Of a stretch of 64,000 nucleotides of DNA, positions 37,887 through 47,738 are shown in pieces. Positions within the stretch are counted from its first letter, which is position 1; each line of letters starts with the position of its first letter. The notes beneath the pieces were generated by a model. That model did no database searches. It saw nothing but the letters and a program-made list of their open reading frames with translations, and was not told the origin of the DNA. The stretch lies in NCBI GenBank assembly GCA_002401155.1, contig NVSG01000002.1:342865-406864 (forward strand), in the 5' to 3' direction. The stretch comes from Hyphomicrobiales bacterium (GTDB lineage Bacteria; Pseudomonadota; Alphaproteobacteria; Rhizobiales; Rhizobiaceae). Position numbers and translations under genes: made by a program.

Positions 37887-39146
37887 ATGAATCACCCAAT
37901 GTTTGCATCATTTTTCCCTAACCCGAGATTATTTTTCCCCGCAATTATCCTCTGGTCAGCCGTATCTGTTGCCGTCTGGTACACAATTGGGCCTGATGTC
38001 GGACAATTTTTCGGATTCGAAAAAACCGCGGCCGATGCAGCACCAATCGTCGGGCTACATTATTTCTGGACACCAGAATTTTTATGGTTCGACGTATATT
38101 TCTTATTTTTTGTATTAACTTTTGCTGCATTTTGGATGTGGGCTTTTCCTCATAAATGGCAACTCTGGTCGATACTGGTCTCTGCCCTTATTCTGTATTC
38201 CACTTATTTCTCGGTGCAGATCGCTGTAGCGGTCAATAATTGGCGGCGCCCGTTCTTTGATGTGGTTCAACAGGCTTTGTCCGGCACCGTTACTCCAGCC
38301 TCTGAGTTATATGGGCTCATGTTCATATTCTTGCAGATAGCCTCCATGTCGATTTTGGTCTATGTGGTCACAAAATTTGTTGTCAGCCATTATGTCTTTC
38401 GATGGCGCACCGCCATGAATGACTATTACATGTCGAAATGGTCACAGGTTCGCGTCATCGAGGGTGCTTCCCAAAGGGTGCAGGAAGATACCATGCGATT
38501 TGCCTATATCATGGAAAATCTCGGAGTGAATATGGTGGATGCCGTGATGACCTTGTTTGCATTCCTGCCGGTTCTTTATGTTTTGTCGAGCCATGTGACA
38601 GAGCTTCCAATTGTCGGTGCAATACCTGCTCCTCTATTCATCGCAGCAATGATCTGGTCGGTTTTTGGCACGGGGTTGCTGGCCCTGGTCGGGATAAAAT
38701 TACCAGGGTTGGAATTTAGAAACCAACGAGTGGAAGCTGCTTATCGCAAGGAATTGGTTTATGGAGAAGATGACGAAACCAGAGCGCAACCTATGACCAT
38801 TAATGAGTTATTTTCCCACGTGCGAAAAAATTATTTCCGGCTCTATTTCAACTACTTATATTTCAATGTGGCACGTATGTTATACATTCAAGCGGATGGT
38901 ATATTCTCATACTTCATCCTGATTCCAACAATCATCGCAGGCAAAATCACCTTCGGCATTTTGCAGCAGATTTTGACCGCCTTTAATCAGGTAAGTAATT
39001 CATTCCAGTATCTGGTCAATTCATGGACAACGATTGTTGAACTGCTTTCCATCTACAAACGCCTGAGATCCTTCGAGGCGGCAATTAACGATCAGCCGCT
39101 ACCCGATATCGACAGCGAATACCTAGCAAGGCAAAACGCGGAATAA
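37887..39146 (+). CDS. bacA: BacA/SbmA peptide antibiotic transporter
   Basis: A 419-residue SbmA/BacA-like inner-membrane protein with about seven to eight segments. Family phrases include WRTAMNDYYMSKW, RVQEDTMRFA, GIKLPGLEFRNQRVEAAYRKELVYGEDD and QVSNSFQYLVNSWTTIVELLSIYKRL. It imports peptides such as NCR, bleomycin-type and proline-rich peptides using the proton gradient and, in rhizobia and Brucella, affects lipid A very-long-chain fatty acids and host persistence. ATG 37887 is chosen for the family-like start; an ATG at 37899 is possible. Confidence 0.92.
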   Translation: MNHPMFASFFPNPRLFFPAIILWSAVSVAVWYTIGPDVGQFFGFEKTAADAAPIVGLHYFWTPEFLWFDVYFLFFVLTFAAFWMWAFPHKWQLWSILVSALILYSTYFSVQIAVAVNNWRRPFFDVVQQALSGTVTPASELYGLMFIFLQIASMSILVYVVTKFVVSHYVFRWRTAMNDYYMSKWSQVRVIEGASQRVQEDTMRFAYIMENLGVNMVDAVMTLFAFLPVLYVLSSHVTELPIVGAIPAPLFIAAMIWSVFGTGLLALVGIKLPGLEFRNQRVEAAYRKELVYGEDDETRAQPMTINELFSHVRKNYFRLYFNYLYFNVARMLYIQADGIFSYFILIPTIIAGKITFGILQQILTAFNQVSNSFQYLVNSWTTIVELLSIYKRLRSFEAAINDQPLPDIDSEYLARQNAE

Positions 39147-39187
39147 TCACACCACATACTATCCGCATCCACCACGCCGAAGGCGAG

Positions 39188-39216
39188 AGCGAAGAGCGAC
39201 CGGCGCTAATGCGCCG
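39188..39216. repeat. Intergenic hairpin repeat, copy A
   Basis: AGCGAAGAGC (39188-39197), GAC, then hairpin CGGCGC-TAAT-GCGCCG (39201-39216). Copy B near 41049 shares the AGCGAAGAGC block and the CGGCGC/GCGCCG stem. It sits in the convergent gap between bacA and the zinc-finger gene. Confidence 0.65.
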
Positions 39217-39261
39217 CGCCTCGCAGGCCTGAGCGCAGCGAAGATATGCCGTGAGAGCAAA

Positions 39262-39591
39262 CTAAGCACATTTCACACAGCGCTCGGCCATGGGATCTAC
39301 CTTTAGCCGGCCTGCAGGAATCTCCTCGTCACATTCGGCGCAATAACCATAATCGCCACCCTTGATCCTGCGAAACGCCATTTCGATACGCTGTAAATCA
39401 AGCTGGCGGTTTCGTTCCTGTGCTTTTGCCATGGCTTGTTGTTGCATCGCATCCATGCGTGAAAGCCTGCCGACGGACTGTTGATCAAGCTCAACGGTCT
39501 GGCGAGATTCCTGCGAAAGTTTGGAAAATTCCTCCAGTTCTTTCTGCTTTTCATTCAGCAAGTTAACCGCAAATTCAATATCAACAGACAT
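39262..39591 (-). CDS. DksA/TraR-type C4 zinc-finger protein
   Basis: A 109-residue protein: coiled-coil N-terminus (LLNEKQKELEEFSKLSQESRQ) and a C-terminal four-cysteine finger, CAEC and CVKC around DEEIPAGRLKVDPMAER. Start 39591 (MSVDIEF) is preferred to the longer frame. Smaller than full DksA (about 140-150); such proteins may bind RNA polymerase through its secondary channel. Divergent from nnrU. Confidence 0.88.
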   Translation of the reverse strand: MSVDIEFAVNLLNEKQKELEEFSKLSQESRQTVELDQQSVGRLSRMDAMQQQAMAKAQERNRQLDLQRIEMAFRRIKGGDYGYCAECDEEIPAGRLKVDPMAERCVKCA

Positions 39592-39661
39592 GGTATGGCA
39601 ATCTCCCTTGTCAGCCATTATATTCGGGCCAGTATTAATCGAGCATAGCAGCGAGAACTCC

Positions 39662-40231
39662 ATGTGGATATTGATTTTAGGACTGGTAATTTTCCTCGGA
39701 AATCACTCAATCCAGATGCTTGCGCCCCGATGGCGCGATGAGATGGTCGTTAAGCTGGGGAAACTCGGCTGGCGTGGTCTTTATTCTGCATTCTCGCTGG
39801 GCGGGCTTGGCCTGATCATTTGGGGCTTTGGTGAAGCGCGTCCCGATGCGCCAGACTTATATTATGCGCCAAGCTGGATGCCTCATCTCACCATGATGTT
39901 AATGCTGATCGCCTTTGTCTTTATGGTCGCTGGCAGCCTGCCCACCGGCTATATCAAGGCGCGATTGAAGCACCCGATGATTACCGGTGTCATCATCTGG
40001 GCGTTTGCTCATTTAATGATGAACGGCGATCTGGCCAGTGTTTTATTATTTGGTTCCATTCTTGTCTGGGCTATTTGGAACCGACTAAACGTAGATCGCA
40101 GAAGCTCCGGGGCACTGGTCGTGAGATCAATTTTTCCTGATATCTTTGCCCTTGTCATAGGTCTTGGCCTTTGGATGCTGATGCTGCACGTTCTGCACGG
40201 CATGCTGATTGGCGTAGAAGTGATTGCATAA
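39662..40231 (+). CDS. nnrU: NnrU family membrane protein
   Basis: A 189-residue protein with five to six membrane segments. Recognisable NnrU text: GLVIFLGNHSIQMLAPRWRD, GWRGLYSAFSLGGLGLIIWGF, LKHPMITGVIIWAFAHLMMNGD. NnrU was first linked to nitrite/NO reductase expression; most members act in tetrapyrrole or heme-related processes or remain undefined. Start 39662 after GAGAA. Confidence 0.88.
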   Translation: MWILILGLVIFLGNHSIQMLAPRWRDEMVVKLGKLGWRGLYSAFSLGGLGLIIWGFGEARPDAPDLYYAPSWMPHLTMMLMLIAFVFMVAGSLPTGYIKARLKHPMITGVIIWAFAHLMMNGDLASVLLFGSILVWAIWNRLNVDRRSSGALVVRSIFPDIFALVIGLGLWMLMLHVLHGMLIGVEVIA

Positions 40232-40348
40232 AGGGTATGATTTCGGCTACAAGGCATCCTACAACAAAGATTGATTGGCCAAATCGCCGCTATTTGCGGC
40301 AGATTATTTAGTCAAACCACAATTTTACCAATCCGGATTGAGAATTTA

Positions 40349-41020
40349 ATGGAAGACGATCAGTTTATTCGCGAGGTCAATGAAGAAATGCGGCAGGACC
40401 GCATGGAAGGCCTCTGGAAGAAATATAAATGGGTTATCCTAAGCGTAGCGGTTTTGATCGTTGTGGTCACCGCTGCTTCGCGCGGCTGGCAAAGCTATAG
40501 TGAAGGCCAAGCGGCAGCTTCCGGCGATAAATTCATGGCGGCCATCGCATTATCCAATGATGGCAAGCACGATGATGCAATCAAAAGCCTCGAAGCGCTG
40601 AGCGCAGATGGCTACGGTCAATATCCAGCATTGGCGCAATTACGCATTGCCTCCGAAGTCGCAAAACGCGGTGATGTTAGCGAAGCGGTTGCAGCCTTTG
40701 ACAAAATCGCAGCTGACAGCAGCTTCAACGCCACATTGCAAAGCGTTGCTAAGTTGCGCGCGGGTCTCTTGTTGGTTGATTCCGGCAGCATGGAAGATGT
40801 AACAAAACGCCTTGGCGCTTTGGCAGAAGGCGGCGAACCATTTCGCCATTCCGCCCGTGAAGGGCTGGGTCTTGCTGCATGGAAGGCCAATAAATTACAG
40901 GATGCCTATAAATGGTTTCAGGCAATTCTAGACGATGCGCAATCCACCGCAGGCACACGCTCCCGAGCTGATGTCATGCTGAAATTACTCGCCGGTAAAG
41001 GCGTGACTAAGGCTAGCTAA
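40349..41020 (+). CDS. YfgM-like tetratricopeptide membrane protein
   Basis: A 223-residue protein with a short cytoplasmic N-terminus ([27 protein letters not shown]), one membrane segment (about 27-45) and a periplasmic TPR-like domain rich in Ala and helices. It matches the YfgM/DUF2659 ancillary translocon family that neighbours der (engA) in many proteobacteria. ATG 40349 gives this canonical start; the longer frame adds unrelated residues. Confidence 0.85.
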   Translation: MEDDQFIREVNEEMRQDRMEGLWKKYKWVILSVAVLIVVVTAASRGWQSYSEGQAAASGDKFMAAIALSNDGKHDDAIKSLEALSADGYGQYPALAQLRIASEVAKRGDVSEAVAAFDKIAADSSFNATLQSVAKLRAGLLLVDSGSMEDVTKRLGALAEGGEPFRHSAREGLGLAAWKANKLQDAYKWFQAILDDAQSTAGTRSRADVMLKLLAGKGVTKAS

Positions 41021-41048
41021 CTCACTTTGTAGGGCCAGCCGTAGAGGC

Positions 41049-41078
41049 AGCGAAGAGCTGCCCGGCGCTAGCGCGCCG
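41049..41078. repeat. Intergenic hairpin repeat, copy B
   Basis: GGCAGC-GAAGA-GCTGCC and CGGCGC-TAGC-GCGCCG are two back-to-back stems 20 bp before der, related to copy A at 39188. Present in the yfgM-der spacer. Confidence 0.65.
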
Positions 41079-41097
41079 TGAAAAAGAAAGTAATATT

Positions 41098-42525
41098 ATG
41101 AGTTTCACAGTTGCTATCATTGGTCGTCCCAATGTGGGCAAGTCGACTTTATTTAATCGGCTGGTCGGCAAGCGGCTTGCTTTGGTTGATGATACGCCGG
41201 GGGTTACCCGCGATCGTCGCATGGCCGACGCCCGACTTGGTGATTTACGCTTTAAGATCATCGACACCGCGGGTCTTGAAGATGCGGATGAAGAAAGCCT
41301 GCAAGGGCGCATGCGCGAGCAAACCGATCTTGCGATTGAAGAAGCTGACCTTTGCCTGTTTCTGGTCGATGCACGAAGCGGCATTGTCCCCAATGACAAA
41401 AGCTTTGCCCAAATCCTGCGTAAAACAGAAACGCCCATCGTTCTGGTTGCCAACAAGATGGAAGGCAGAACCGGCGAGAGTGGCTTTTACGACGCTTACC
41501 GGCTTGGCTTTGGCGATCCTGTTCCTGTTTCCGCCGAACATGGCATCGGCATGAGTGATCTCTATCAGGCAATCCTCGATAAGGTTGGCGAGGAAGTAGC
41601 CTTCCCGCCGAAACCTGAACCAATCGAAATCAGCGACAGTGAAGACGAATTACCCGAAGGTTTTGAAGATGGCGAGGAAGAGCTCGCTTACGACAATACA
41701 AAGCCCATGAAAATTGCAGTTGTCGGCAGACCCAATGCGGGTAAGTCAACGTTGATCAATGAGATGATTGGCGAAGAGCGCATGCTGACTGGGCCCGAAG
41801 CTGGTATCACACGCGATTCAATTTCCGTCGATTGGGAATGGCACGGCCGGAAGATACAGCTTCACGATACCGCCGGAATGCGCAAAAAAGCCAAGATGCA
41901 GGGCAAGCTCGAAAAGCTTTCCGTATTCGATGGTCTTCGTGCCGTTCAGTTTGCCGAAGTGGTGATCATCGTTCTGGATGTGACCATTCCATTTGAAAAG
42001 CAGGATTTACAGATCACCGATCTGATCATCCGCGAAGGCCGTGCTTTGGTTATTGCCCTTAATAAGTGGGATTTGATCGAGGATCGTCAGGCTGTGCTGA
42101 AAGAAATGCACGAAAAAGCCGCCCGGCATCTTTCGCAGGTTAAGGGCCTGAAGGTTATTCCGATCTCCGCCGAGACAGGCGAGGGCATTGATAAATTAAT
42201 GGCCGCCGTGCTGGAAGTTCATAAAACATGGAACCGCCGTATCCCAACGGCCCCGCTGAACCGCTGGCTATCGGGCATATTATACCATCATCCACCGCCA
42301 GCAGCGTCGGGACGTCGCATCAAGCTGCGCTATATCACGCAAGCAAAAAGCCGTCCGCCGACATTTTCAGTGTCGTGCTCCAAGCCGGATTCATTGCCAA
42401 CCTCATATAGCCGCTACATGGTCAATGAGTTGCGCAAGGAGTTTGATCTGTTCGGAGTACCGATCCGCCTGTTCATGCGCAAGAGCGAAAATCCTTTTGC
42501 AAATAGGAAGCGGCGTAACAATTAG
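41098..42525 (+). CDS. der: Ribosome-associated GTPase Der (EngA)
   Basis: A 475-residue protein with two tandem GTPase domains, first P-loop [11 protein letters not shown] (8-18) and second [11 protein letters not shown], each followed by DTAG; NKM and NKWD give nucleotide specificity, and the C-terminal KH-like domain is present. Needed for 50S ribosome assembly. Preceded by AAAG-rich leader and the hairpin repeat. Length is normal. Confidence 0.97.
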   Translation: MSFTVAIIGRPNVGKSTLFNRLVGKRLALVDDTPGVTRDRRMADARLGDLRFKIIDTAGLEDADEESLQGRMREQTDLAIEEADLCLFLVDARSGIVPNDKSFAQILRKTETPIVLVANKMEGRTGESGFYDAYRLGFGDPVPVSAEHGIGMSDLYQAILDKVGEEVAFPPKPEPIEISDSEDELPEGFEDGEEELAYDNTKPMKIAVVGRPNAGKSTLINEMIGEERMLTGPEAGITRDSISVDWEWHGRKIQLHDTAGMRKKAKMQGKLEKLSVFDGLRAVQFAEVVIIVLDVTIPFEKQDLQITDLIIREGRALVIALNKWDLIEDRQAVLKEMHEKAARHLSQVKGLKVIPISAETGEGIDKLMAAVLEVHKTWNRRIPTAPLNRWLSGILYHHPPPAASGRRIKLRYITQAKSRPPTFSVSCSKPDSLPTSYSRYMVNELRKEFDLFGVPIRLFMRKSENPFANRKRRNN

Positions 42526-42537
42526 CGGAACCACATA

Positions 42538-43242
42538 TTATAAGAACTCATCTGGATTAATGCCGATAATTACGTTTGAATAAGTTTCAGCATTATTACG
42601 CTCATAGGTTCCGCCAATACCAAAGCCGATAGTCGGAATGCCGATTTTACCGCTTCCGGACAGATTGGTGATGTCACTAATTGAATTAGCTTTAACGGCG
42701 CTTAATATTAATACAACGTTCCGACCGCTTTTTTGCAGAGAGGCTATGGCCTGTCTGCAATTATCGCCGATTTCAGACTTAACTAGATCAACCCCACTGT
42801 CCAACAGTGATAACTGATGGGCTTGGGTTATTGTGTAGACGCGATTTCTATTGCCTTTTGCATCAAAGCCAATGTTTCCAAATTTCTTAAATTTGCTAAG
42901 TGATAGCGAAACGTTGCCACCAAGTTTCTGAGTCACAGTCTTTTTGTCAATAACAATGCCATCGTCGATTATGTAATTTGAAATTTGTTTGAGCTTATTA
43001 TCTTTGGCAAAATCATCATAGCACAGTCGGTTATATATCGTGCCATCTGGAAGCGAAAATACTGGGCGCCTACCATCACCGGAAAAATATAGTCGTCCTA
43101 TTCTTGGTAGGGCACTTGGAACGATCTCGTGAGTTTTGGGAGGCAGTCGTTTTTGTAAAGATAATGCCCCAAAGCTTCTTGATGTGCGGTCACAAGCACT
43201 AACGGATACTGATAATAATACTAAAAGTGCAATTTTTTTCAT
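42538..43242 (-). CDS. Orphan AT-rich lipoprotein of unknown function
   Basis: A 234-residue protein with a lipoprotein signal (SVSAC, lipid Cys17). The mature part is polar, with a Lys-rich middle (SLSKFKKFGNIGFDAKGNRNRVY) and Gly-rich C-terminal strands (GSGKIGIPTIGFGIGGTYERN). I do not recognise a family. Base composition is clearly more AT-rich than der and the following gene and many codons end in A/T, which suggests recent acquisition. It is convergent with der, 12 bp away. Confidence 0.7.
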   Translation of the reverse strand: MKKIALLVLLSVSVSACDRTSRSFGALSLQKRLPPKTHEIVPSALPRIGRLYFSGDGRRPVFSLPDGTIYNRLCYDDFAKDNKLKQISNYIIDDGIVIDKKTVTQKLGGNVSLSLSKFKKFGNIGFDAKGNRNRVYTITQAHQLSLLDSGVDLVKSEIGDNCRQAIASLQKSGRNVVLILSAVKANSISDITNLSGSGKIGIPTIGFGIGGTYERNNAETYSNVIIGINPDEFL

Positions 43243-43646
43243 AGTGTAGTCCCCAGTTATACAACCTGTAGTTGCACCTCATATTTATGAGATATCTATT
43301 GAAGTCAAGAGACCTTCTTGTGTTGTTCAAGGGTTATCCAGTGTTTGATGTAAGCAAATATGGAATATATTGCTCTAAAAGAACTGTTGGATATTGCGAA
43401 TTTTGATCGGGAATTTGTTTTTGATTGGGGTTGTTCTATATAACGACGCGTCTAGCGTGCTTGGGTTGATTTACTAATCGTCCTCTGACCAAGGATTCAT
43501 ATCTTAACCACAGACAAATTATACGCTTCCACATTGTGAGCATAATGATGCCCAAATTCACCTGCATTGAATTTCATCGCAGGGCATTTTTCCAATCTTA
43601 ACTTTCTGGAAATGATCGCTTAACGCTTCCTCAAGGTTAATTATTT
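43243..43646. other. 404-bp AT-rich intergenic region
   Basis: It contains CTCATA-TT-TATGAG symmetry (43278-43291), close to the lipoprotein start, and a short ATG frame of 27 codons (43360-43443) without a ribosome site. No RNA gene or mobile element is evident. Confidence 0.5.
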
Positions 43647-44882
43647 ATGGTCATTCCAAAGATAGTTCAGTTCGTTAAGCCTCATTGGCTAAATACGTCA
43701 TACCTGTGGAGTAGAGTTTTGCGTACTTCCCATCTTCTTTCGCCCTGCTGGCAACGGCGGGCAAAGAAATTCATGTTGCCCTTGCTTGCCGCTGGCGGCA
43801 TGTTTTTTGGTTTTCCCAATGCGATTGCATTTCAGGATGTAGCGAGCAGAGATGTTTCCAATCGCTGGATGGCACACATTGAAGAAGCCCCCGGCGAGAC
43901 CATTCTTGCTTCGGCTTTTATCACTGGTAAAACCATCCAGATACCCGCCCTTGATCGCATGATCACCGGATCGGTTCCCAATGCAACTGAGCGCACCGCA
44001 TCCATGAAGCAGCCCGTCCAATTGGGCGTGAAGACCGAGCGGGTGCCACAAAAGATCAATCGTTCTCTTAAAGGTGGCCGCGTTGTTTCCGCAACGGCCA
44101 AAGCGCCGCCGGCACATTTTTCGGCTGGCTCAGTTTTGCAGCGCCATAGCATGCTTGAAGGCCTCAATCGCAGTGAGAAGCTTGAGCTGGCATTTGTAAA
44201 ACCAAAATCTCACAAGGAAGCTCTTCTGGTTGCCTCGGCCTTTCATGTGAAAAAACCGGCTAAATCAAATATCGATCCGAATCTCCCCGTTATGATCGCA
44301 AAACTCGTGAAAGAATCGGAAAGCTCCGTTTTTGCCTTCGCTGCCGAACCGGAGCTGGAACGCTCTCCTTTTGCTGCCGTGCTGAAAACAACAGAGCCGC
44401 TGGCGCTTTTACCCAAGCTCGGCAAGAGCGATCATAAATGGGCCGGCGGTTATTTACCAAAGAGCTCCTATTCCAAACGACAGCAGAAATGTCTGGCCGA
44501 AGGTATATACTTTGAAGCACGCGGTGAGCCCGTGCGCGGACAGGCAGCTGTTGCGCAAGTCATTCTCAACCGGGTCAAAAACCCGGCTTATCCAGGTTCG
44601 ATTTGCGGCGTGGTCTACCAGAACAAAAACTGGCGCAATCGTTGTCAGTTCTCTTTCGCCTGTGACCGCATCCGCGATCGTGTGAGGAGTAAAAAACTCT
44701 GGAAAGTGGCCCAACATATCGCAACAGAAACCAGCGCCGGACGCATCTGGTTTCCGCAGGTTGGCTCATCCACCCATTACCACGCGACCTATGTGCACCC
44801 GAAATGGGCAAGAAAGATGAAAAAAGTAGGCAAAATCGGCCTCCATGTCTTTTACCGCACTAAGAATGGCGGCTGGAGCTAA
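43647..44882 (+). CDS. Cell wall hydrolase, SleB (Hydrolase_2) domain
   Basis: A 411-residue protein: basic N-terminus and a membrane segment (about 40-60), a long low-complexity middle, and a C-terminal SleB domain from about 290: CLAEGIYFEARGEPVRGQAAVAQVILNRV, with the catalytic Glu in YFEARGE and CQFSFACD. Alphaproteobacterial members act in septal or polar peptidoglycan remodelling. No neighbour shares its direction. Confidence 0.85.
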   Translation: MVIPKIVQFVKPHWLNTSYLWSRVLRTSHLLSPCWQRRAKKFMLPLLAAGGMFFGFPNAIAFQDVASRDVSNRWMAHIEEAPGETILASAFITGKTIQIPALDRMITGSVPNATERTASMKQPVQLGVKTERVPQKINRSLKGGRVVSATAKAPPAHFSAGSVLQRHSMLEGLNRSEKLELAFVKPKSHKEALLVASAFHVKKPAKSNIDPNLPVMIAKLVKESESSVFAFAAEPELERSPFAAVLKTTEPLALLPKLGKSDHKWAGGYLPKSSYSKRQQKCLAEGIYFEARGEPVRGQAAVAQVILNRVKNPAYPGSICGVVYQNKNWRNRCQFSFACDRIRDRVRSKKLWKVAQHIATETSAGRIWFPQVGSSTHYHATYVHPKWARKMKKVGKIGLHVFYRTKNGGWS

Positions 44883-45010
44883 GCCCTGATTCTGGGCATA
44901 TTTCTTCAAAAACAGGCTGAATTTGCCGCTTAACGCATGGCGCATTGTCGCACTGCGAAAACAATCCGCATTTTTATGTTGGAACACGACCTAAGTCGTA
45001 CTGCAATTGC

Positions 45011-45039
45011 TTGACACTTGGGGACGGTGAACCTATGTT
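45011..45039 (+). promoter_or_regulatory. Sigma-70-type promoter of the F0 ATP synthase operon
   Basis: TTGACA (45011-45016), 17-bp spacer, TATGTT (45034-45039): consensus -35 and a good -10 about 64 bp before atpI. The preceding 128 bp of the gap shows nothing clear. Confidence 0.8.
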
Positions 45040-45102
45040 TCGCGCGATCTTAGAGACCGACTCTCTCGTGTTTTTGATGAACCTTTCAAAGGAACTTATC
45101 GC

Positions 45103-45483
45103 TTGGCCAAGAATAGCCAACAACCGGGTGAAAACGGAGCTGATGATCAATTGGATGATCGTCTCGAATCCCTTCAACGTGAGTTAAAATCACGGCGCAA
45201 GGACGAGAGAGGAACCGGAAGACGAAATACCGACGCCACCGGCTTTTCCCAAGCCATGCGCTTGTCCACTGATTTTGTGGCCGCAATTTTGGTTGGAGCA
45301 GGTTTGGGCTGGGCGATTGATCGTTTTTTTGGCACAACGCCATGGGCAATGATTCTGTTTTTGCTCCTCGGGTTTTGTGCCGGTGTTTTGAACGTAATGC
45401 GTTCTGCCGGATTGGTAGCTGAAAATAGGGCCTTGCGTCCTGGCAGCAACGCCGATACGAAAGACCGTAATGAAGATAATTGA
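45103..45483 (+). CDS. atpI: ATP synthase protein I (AtpI)
   Basis: A 126-residue protein: hydrophilic N-terminus, then two membrane segments (DFVAAILVGAGLGWAIDRFF, MILFLLLGFCAGVLNVMRSAG) typical of AtpI, which assists c-ring assembly. The start is TTG at 45103, supported by AAGGA nine bases upstream; no ATG fits in frame. An out-of-frame ATG overlaps but has no coding support. Confidence 0.85.
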   Translation: MAKNSQQPGENGADDQLDDRLESLQRELKSRRKDERGTGRRNTDATGFSQAMRLSTDFVAAILVGAGLGWAIDRFFGTTPWAMILFLLLGFCAGVLNVMRSAGLVAENRALRPGSNADTKDRNEDN

Positions 45484-45537
45484 TGCGCTAATCTGGTAAC
45501 AACCAGAACCAAGCGCAGAATATAAAAAGGATATCAG

Positions 45538-46290
45538 GTGGCAAACGATCCTATCCACCAGTTTCAGATTACTAAGTTGATCCCGCTAGAAGTGGGCGGC
45601 GTTGATCTGTCTTTTACCAATTCAGCCCTGTTCATGACGCTGACAGTGGCCCTTACCGCAGGGTTTTTGATCCTGTCGACCAATGGTCGCGGACTTATCC
45701 CCGGCAGATTGCAATCCATATCGGAGATGTGCTTCGAATTTGTGGCCAATCTGCTTCGCGATAGCGCCGGCAGCGAGGGGATGAAGTTCTTCCCCATGGT
45801 GTTCTCGCTGTTTATGTTCATTCTCGTTTCAAATCTGTTCGGAATGTTCCCGTATTTCTTCACAGTAATGACCCATATTATCATCACCGCAGCCTTCGCC
45901 ATCATGGTGATAGGCACTGTGATCATTTACGGCCTGATGAAAAACGGTTTCGGCTTCTTCAAATTATTCGTACCGCAAGGCGTTCCCGGCGTGCTGGTTC
46001 CGGTAATCGTGTTTATTGAGGTTCTGTCCTTCGTTTCACGCCCAATCAGCCTCTCCGTACGTCTGTTCGCCAACATGCTGGCTGGGCACATTACCTTGAA
46101 GGTTTTCGCAGGCTTCGCCGTTTCCATGATCGGTGCTTTTGGCGCTGGTGGTTTTGCATTGGCTATCCTGCCAATCGCTTTCACTGTGGCGTTAACAGCG
46201 CTGGAGTTTCTGGTCGCGTTCTTGCAGGCCTACGTATTCGCAATTTTGACTTGCATGTATCTCAACGATGCAATTCATCCCTCACATTAA
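45538..46290 (+). CDS. atpB: F0F1 ATP synthase subunit a
   Basis: A 250-residue proton channel subunit. Arg175 in [13 protein letters not shown] is the essential arginine facing the c-ring. Five to six membrane segments. GTG start at 45538 with AAGG upstream. Part of the F0 operon; F1 genes are absent here, which is normal for Alphaproteobacteria. Confidence 0.95.
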   Translation: MANDPIHQFQITKLIPLEVGGVDLSFTNSALFMTLTVALTAGFLILSTNGRGLIPGRLQSISEMCFEFVANLLRDSAGSEGMKFFPMVFSLFMFILVSNLFGMFPYFFTVMTHIIITAAFAIMVIGTVIIYGLMKNGFGFFKLFVPQGVPGVLVPVIVFIEVLSFVSRPISLSVRLFANMLAGHITLKVFAGFAVSMIGAFGAGGFALAILPIAFTVALTALEFLVAFLQAYVFAILTCMYLNDAIHPSH

Positions 46291-46340
46291 TTAACTGAAA
46301 TTCAAATCTAAGAATCAAACCAAGTAAAAGGAATATTATC

Positions 46341-46568
46341 ATGGAAGCAGATGCAGCAAAATTGATCGGTGCAGGCATTGCATGTGTTGGAATGGGCGGC
46401 GCTGGCGTTGGCCTTGGCACATTGTTCGGTCACTTTCTTTCCGGCGCTCTTCGTAACCCATCCGCAGCAGACGGCCAGTTCGGTCGCTTGATCTTCGGTT
46501 TTGCGGTGACAGAAGCCCTCGGCATTTTCTCATTGCTTATCGCTCTTCTCCTTCTCTTTGCTGTTTAA
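46341..46568 (+). CDS. atpE: F0F1 ATP synthase subunit c
   Basis: A 75-residue two-helix protein. Glu58 ([11 protein letters not shown]) is the proton-carrying residue; the polar loop is RNPSAADG. Preceded by AAAAGGA and a 50-bp gap. Confidence 0.96.
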   Translation: MEADAAKLIGAGIACVGMGGAGVGLGTLFGHFLSGALRNPSAADGQFGRLIFGFAVTEALGIFSLLIALLLLFAV

Positions 46569-46635
46569 TTTCAGCAATCAATATTTCCAAGCGTAACATA
46601 TGTAACGCTTGGATTCCCTTTCGAAGGAGGGGCTT

Positions 46636-47190
46636 ATGTTTATAAGCAAAGCACTCGCTGCCACAAGCGAAGCAGCCCATGGCGGTGGTCATGAGAGCGG
46701 TGGGAATTTTCCGCCGTTTGATCCGACCTATTTTGCATCTCAGCTATTATGGCTGGCGATTACGTTTGGCTTGTTCTATTTCCTCATGGCACGGATTGTA
46801 CTCCCGCGCATTTCCAGCATTCTGGAAACACGCAAGGATCGCATTTCCCAGGATCTTGATGAGGCTCAGCGTCTAAAGGACGAGTCTGATCACGCCCATG
46901 CTGCCTATGAGCAGGAACTGGCTCAAGCCAAGCAGAATGCCCACGCCATTGCCCAAGAGGCAAAGGACAAGGCGAAAGCCGACGCCGATGCCCAGCGCAG
47001 CAAGATTGAAGAAACTTTGGCCAAGAAGCTTTCTCAGGCGGAAGCAAAAATTGCCAAAATCAAGAATGCCGCATTGGCTGAAGTTGGTACTATTGCAGCA
47101 GATACCGCTGAGACAATTGTCAAAGAATTGATCGGTGGAAAATTGACCAAAGCCGAGATTGCAAAAGCAATCACGGCGGCAGGTAAATAG
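46636..47190 (+). CDS. atpF': F0F1 ATP synthase subunit b' (AtpF2/AtpG)
   Basis: A 184-residue stator subunit: one membrane anchor (about 40-60, [19 protein letters not shown]) and a long charged coiled coil. The start is ATG 46636 behind AAGGAGG; the upstream TTG at 46609 is not used. Together with the next gene it gives the b/b' heterodimer typical of phototrophs and Rhizobiales. Confidence 0.93.
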   Translation: MFISKALAATSEAAHGGGHESGGNFPPFDPTYFASQLLWLAITFGLFYFLMARIVLPRISSILETRKDRISQDLDEAQRLKDESDHAHAAYEQELAQAKQNAHAIAQEAKDKAKADADAQRSKIEETLAKKLSQAEAKIAKIKNAALAEVGTIAADTAETIVKELIGGKLTKAEIAKAITAAGK

Positions 47191-47196
47191 GAAATT

Positions 47197-47679
47197 ATGA
47201 TGGACGCTACCTTTTGGGCCACCGTTGCTCTTTTCATCTTTCTGGCTGGCATGGTCTATATCAAGGTGCCGGGAATGATCACCAAAAATCTGGATGGTCG
47301 TGCTGATAAGATACGCAGCGATCTGGACGAGGCCCGCAGACTGCGCGAAGAAGCGCAGGAATTGCTGGCCGAATATCAGCGCAAGCGCAAAGAAGCAGAA
47401 AAAGAAGCCGAAGGCATCATAGCCGCTGCCAAGCGCGAAGCTGATGCTTTGTCCATGGACGCTGCCAGAAAAATGGAAGAGTTCGTGGAACGCCGTACAA
47501 TCGTTGCGGAGCAGAAGATCGAGCAGGCCGAAGCACAGGCACTGACCGAAGTACGCGCTTCAGCAATTGATATGGCTATGGCCGCAGCCGAACAAATCAT
47601 CGGCAGCAAGGTTACTGGCAAAACGGCAAGCGATCTGATTTCCAAAGGCATTGCGGAAGTGAAAGCTAAACTGCACTAG
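47197..47679 (+). CDS. atpF: F0F1 ATP synthase subunit b
   Basis: A 160-residue stator subunit, short N-terminal membrane anchor (TFWATVALFIFLAGMVYI) and an alanine/glutamate-rich coiled coil. Start 47197 or 47200 (ATGATG); AGGA suits the second slightly better. Only six bases from b'. Last gene of the operon, followed by a strong terminator. Confidence 0.94.
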   Translation: MMDATFWATVALFIFLAGMVYIKVPGMITKNLDGRADKIRSDLDEARRLREEAQELLAEYQRKRKEAEKEAEGIIAAAKREADALSMDAARKMEEFVERRTIVAEQKIEQAEAQALTEVRASAIDMAMAAAEQIIGSKVTGKTASDLISKGIAEVKAKLH

Positions 47680-47702
47680 TTCTTGATCAAAATAGAATAT
47701 TT

Positions 47703-47736
47703 AAAATGCCCGTACAAATATGCGGGCATTTTTTTT
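47703..47736. terminator. Bidirectional terminator between atpF and rnhB
   Basis: AAAATGCCCG (47703-47712), 10-base loop, CGGGCATTTT (47723-47732) with a run of eight Ts from 47729; the reverse strand also ends in TTTTAAAT. Confidence 0.92.
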
Positions 47737-47738
47737 GC

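Noticed and set aside
43360..43443. 27-codon ATG frame in the AT-rich gap
   Set aside because: No ribosome site and too short to distinguish from chance in AT-rich DNA.
44945..45187. 80-codon plus-strand frame upstream of and overlapping atpI
   Set aside because: Out of frame with atpI, spans the promoter, and resembles no protein; atpI with TTG start explains the region.
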